Assembly (NCBI GenBank): GCA_900544755.1
Contig: UQWQ01000055.1
Span: 1-15,111, forward strand
Length of the DNA stretch: 15,111 nucleotides
Origin: an uncultured Collinsella sp.
GTDB lineage: Bacteria; Actinomycetota; Coriobacteriia; Coriobacteriales; Coriobacteriaceae
Reading direction: 5' to 3'
The position numbers and the translations under genes were made by a program. Below the pieces are notes generated by a model, which did not search any database, had not been told where the DNA came from, and saw only the letters and a list, made by a program, of their open reading frames with translations. The first letter of the stretch is position 1; every line of letters starts with the position of its first letter. Positions 15,050 through 15,111 of this stretch are shown one piece after another.

Positions 15050-15111
15050 ATGAAGCTCGCACTTGCACAGATCGATATGCGCCTGGGTGATATTGAGGGC
15101 ATTTGCGGCCG
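15050..15111 (+). CDS. nadE: NAD+ synthetase-like protein, N-terminal fragment (cut by window end)
   Basis: Only 20 complete codons are visible. They read MKLALAQIDMRLGDIEGICG, which matches the start of the nitrilase-type glutaminase domain of glutamine-dependent NAD+ synthetase, where MKIALAQ...GD..GN is typical. That enzyme makes NAD+ from nicotinate adenine dinucleotide and glutamine. A purine-rich ribosome binding site (GGAAAGGG, 15035-15042) sits 7 nt before the ATG. Another carbon-nitrogen hydrolase of the nitrilase family could begin similarly, so the function is likely but not proven from this fragment. The open end is due to the window border, not a truncation. Confidence 0.75.
   Translation, partial: MKLALAQIDMRLGDIEGICG

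Noticed and set aside
14968..15090. A 40-codon frame starting at ATG 14968, possibly leaderless, overlapping the terminator and the nadE start
   Set aside because: It has no ribosome binding site, no recognisable similarity, and its coding span is explained by the terminator hairpin and the start of nadE. A leaderless leader peptide is possible but unsupported.

Overview
The window is high-GC bacterial DNA with every gene on the + strand. Protein style, short intergenic gaps, G-rich sequence before candidate -10 boxes, and the pairing of an AddAB-type nuclease with a divergent single-chain DnaE suggest a Coriobacteriia actinobacterium, most likely a gut Collinsella or close relative. That placement is inference; no 16S rRNA or other marker is present. 

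Layout. 1-142 is a leader region with a hairpin that may end an upstream gene, a 9-bp direct repeat and a candidate promoter. 143-3292 and 3296-6922 are a tightly coupled pair encoding an AddB-like and an AddA-like subunit of a double-strand-break-processing helicase-nuclease. The 178-bp gap 6923-7100 holds a striking long inverted repeat (6935-6997) and the likely dnaE promoter. 7101-10904 encodes the DNA polymerase III alpha subunit, with an apparently intact PHP metal site and two lineage-type insertions. Only 26 bp later, 10931-14404 encodes a SWIM-zinc-finger SNF2-family ATPase, probably on the same transcript. A strong GC hairpin (14428-14463) follows. 14570-14932 encodes a small superoxide reductase of the desulfoferrodoxin family that has lost most of its N-terminal iron-site cysteines. 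A clear intrinsic terminator (14979-15010) lies before the first 20 codons of an NAD+ synthetase-like gene (15050 to the window end). 

How the genes work together. The four large genes are all DNA-maintenance enzymes: AddAB resects broken ends for RecA loading, DnaE copies the chromosome, and the SNF2 ATPase probably remodels protein-DNA or RNA polymerase-DNA complexes. The remaining two are an oxygen-defence enzyme fitting an anaerobe and a cofactor-synthesis enzyme. 

I see no CRISPR array, tRNA, rRNA, insertion sequence, prophage or toxin-antitoxin pair. This is mostly a core-genome region. The best candidates for a second look are the long palindrome before dnaE, the unusual features of DnaE, the tandem repeat and altered cysteines in AddB, and a terminator placed between a candidate promoter and the nadE-like gene.
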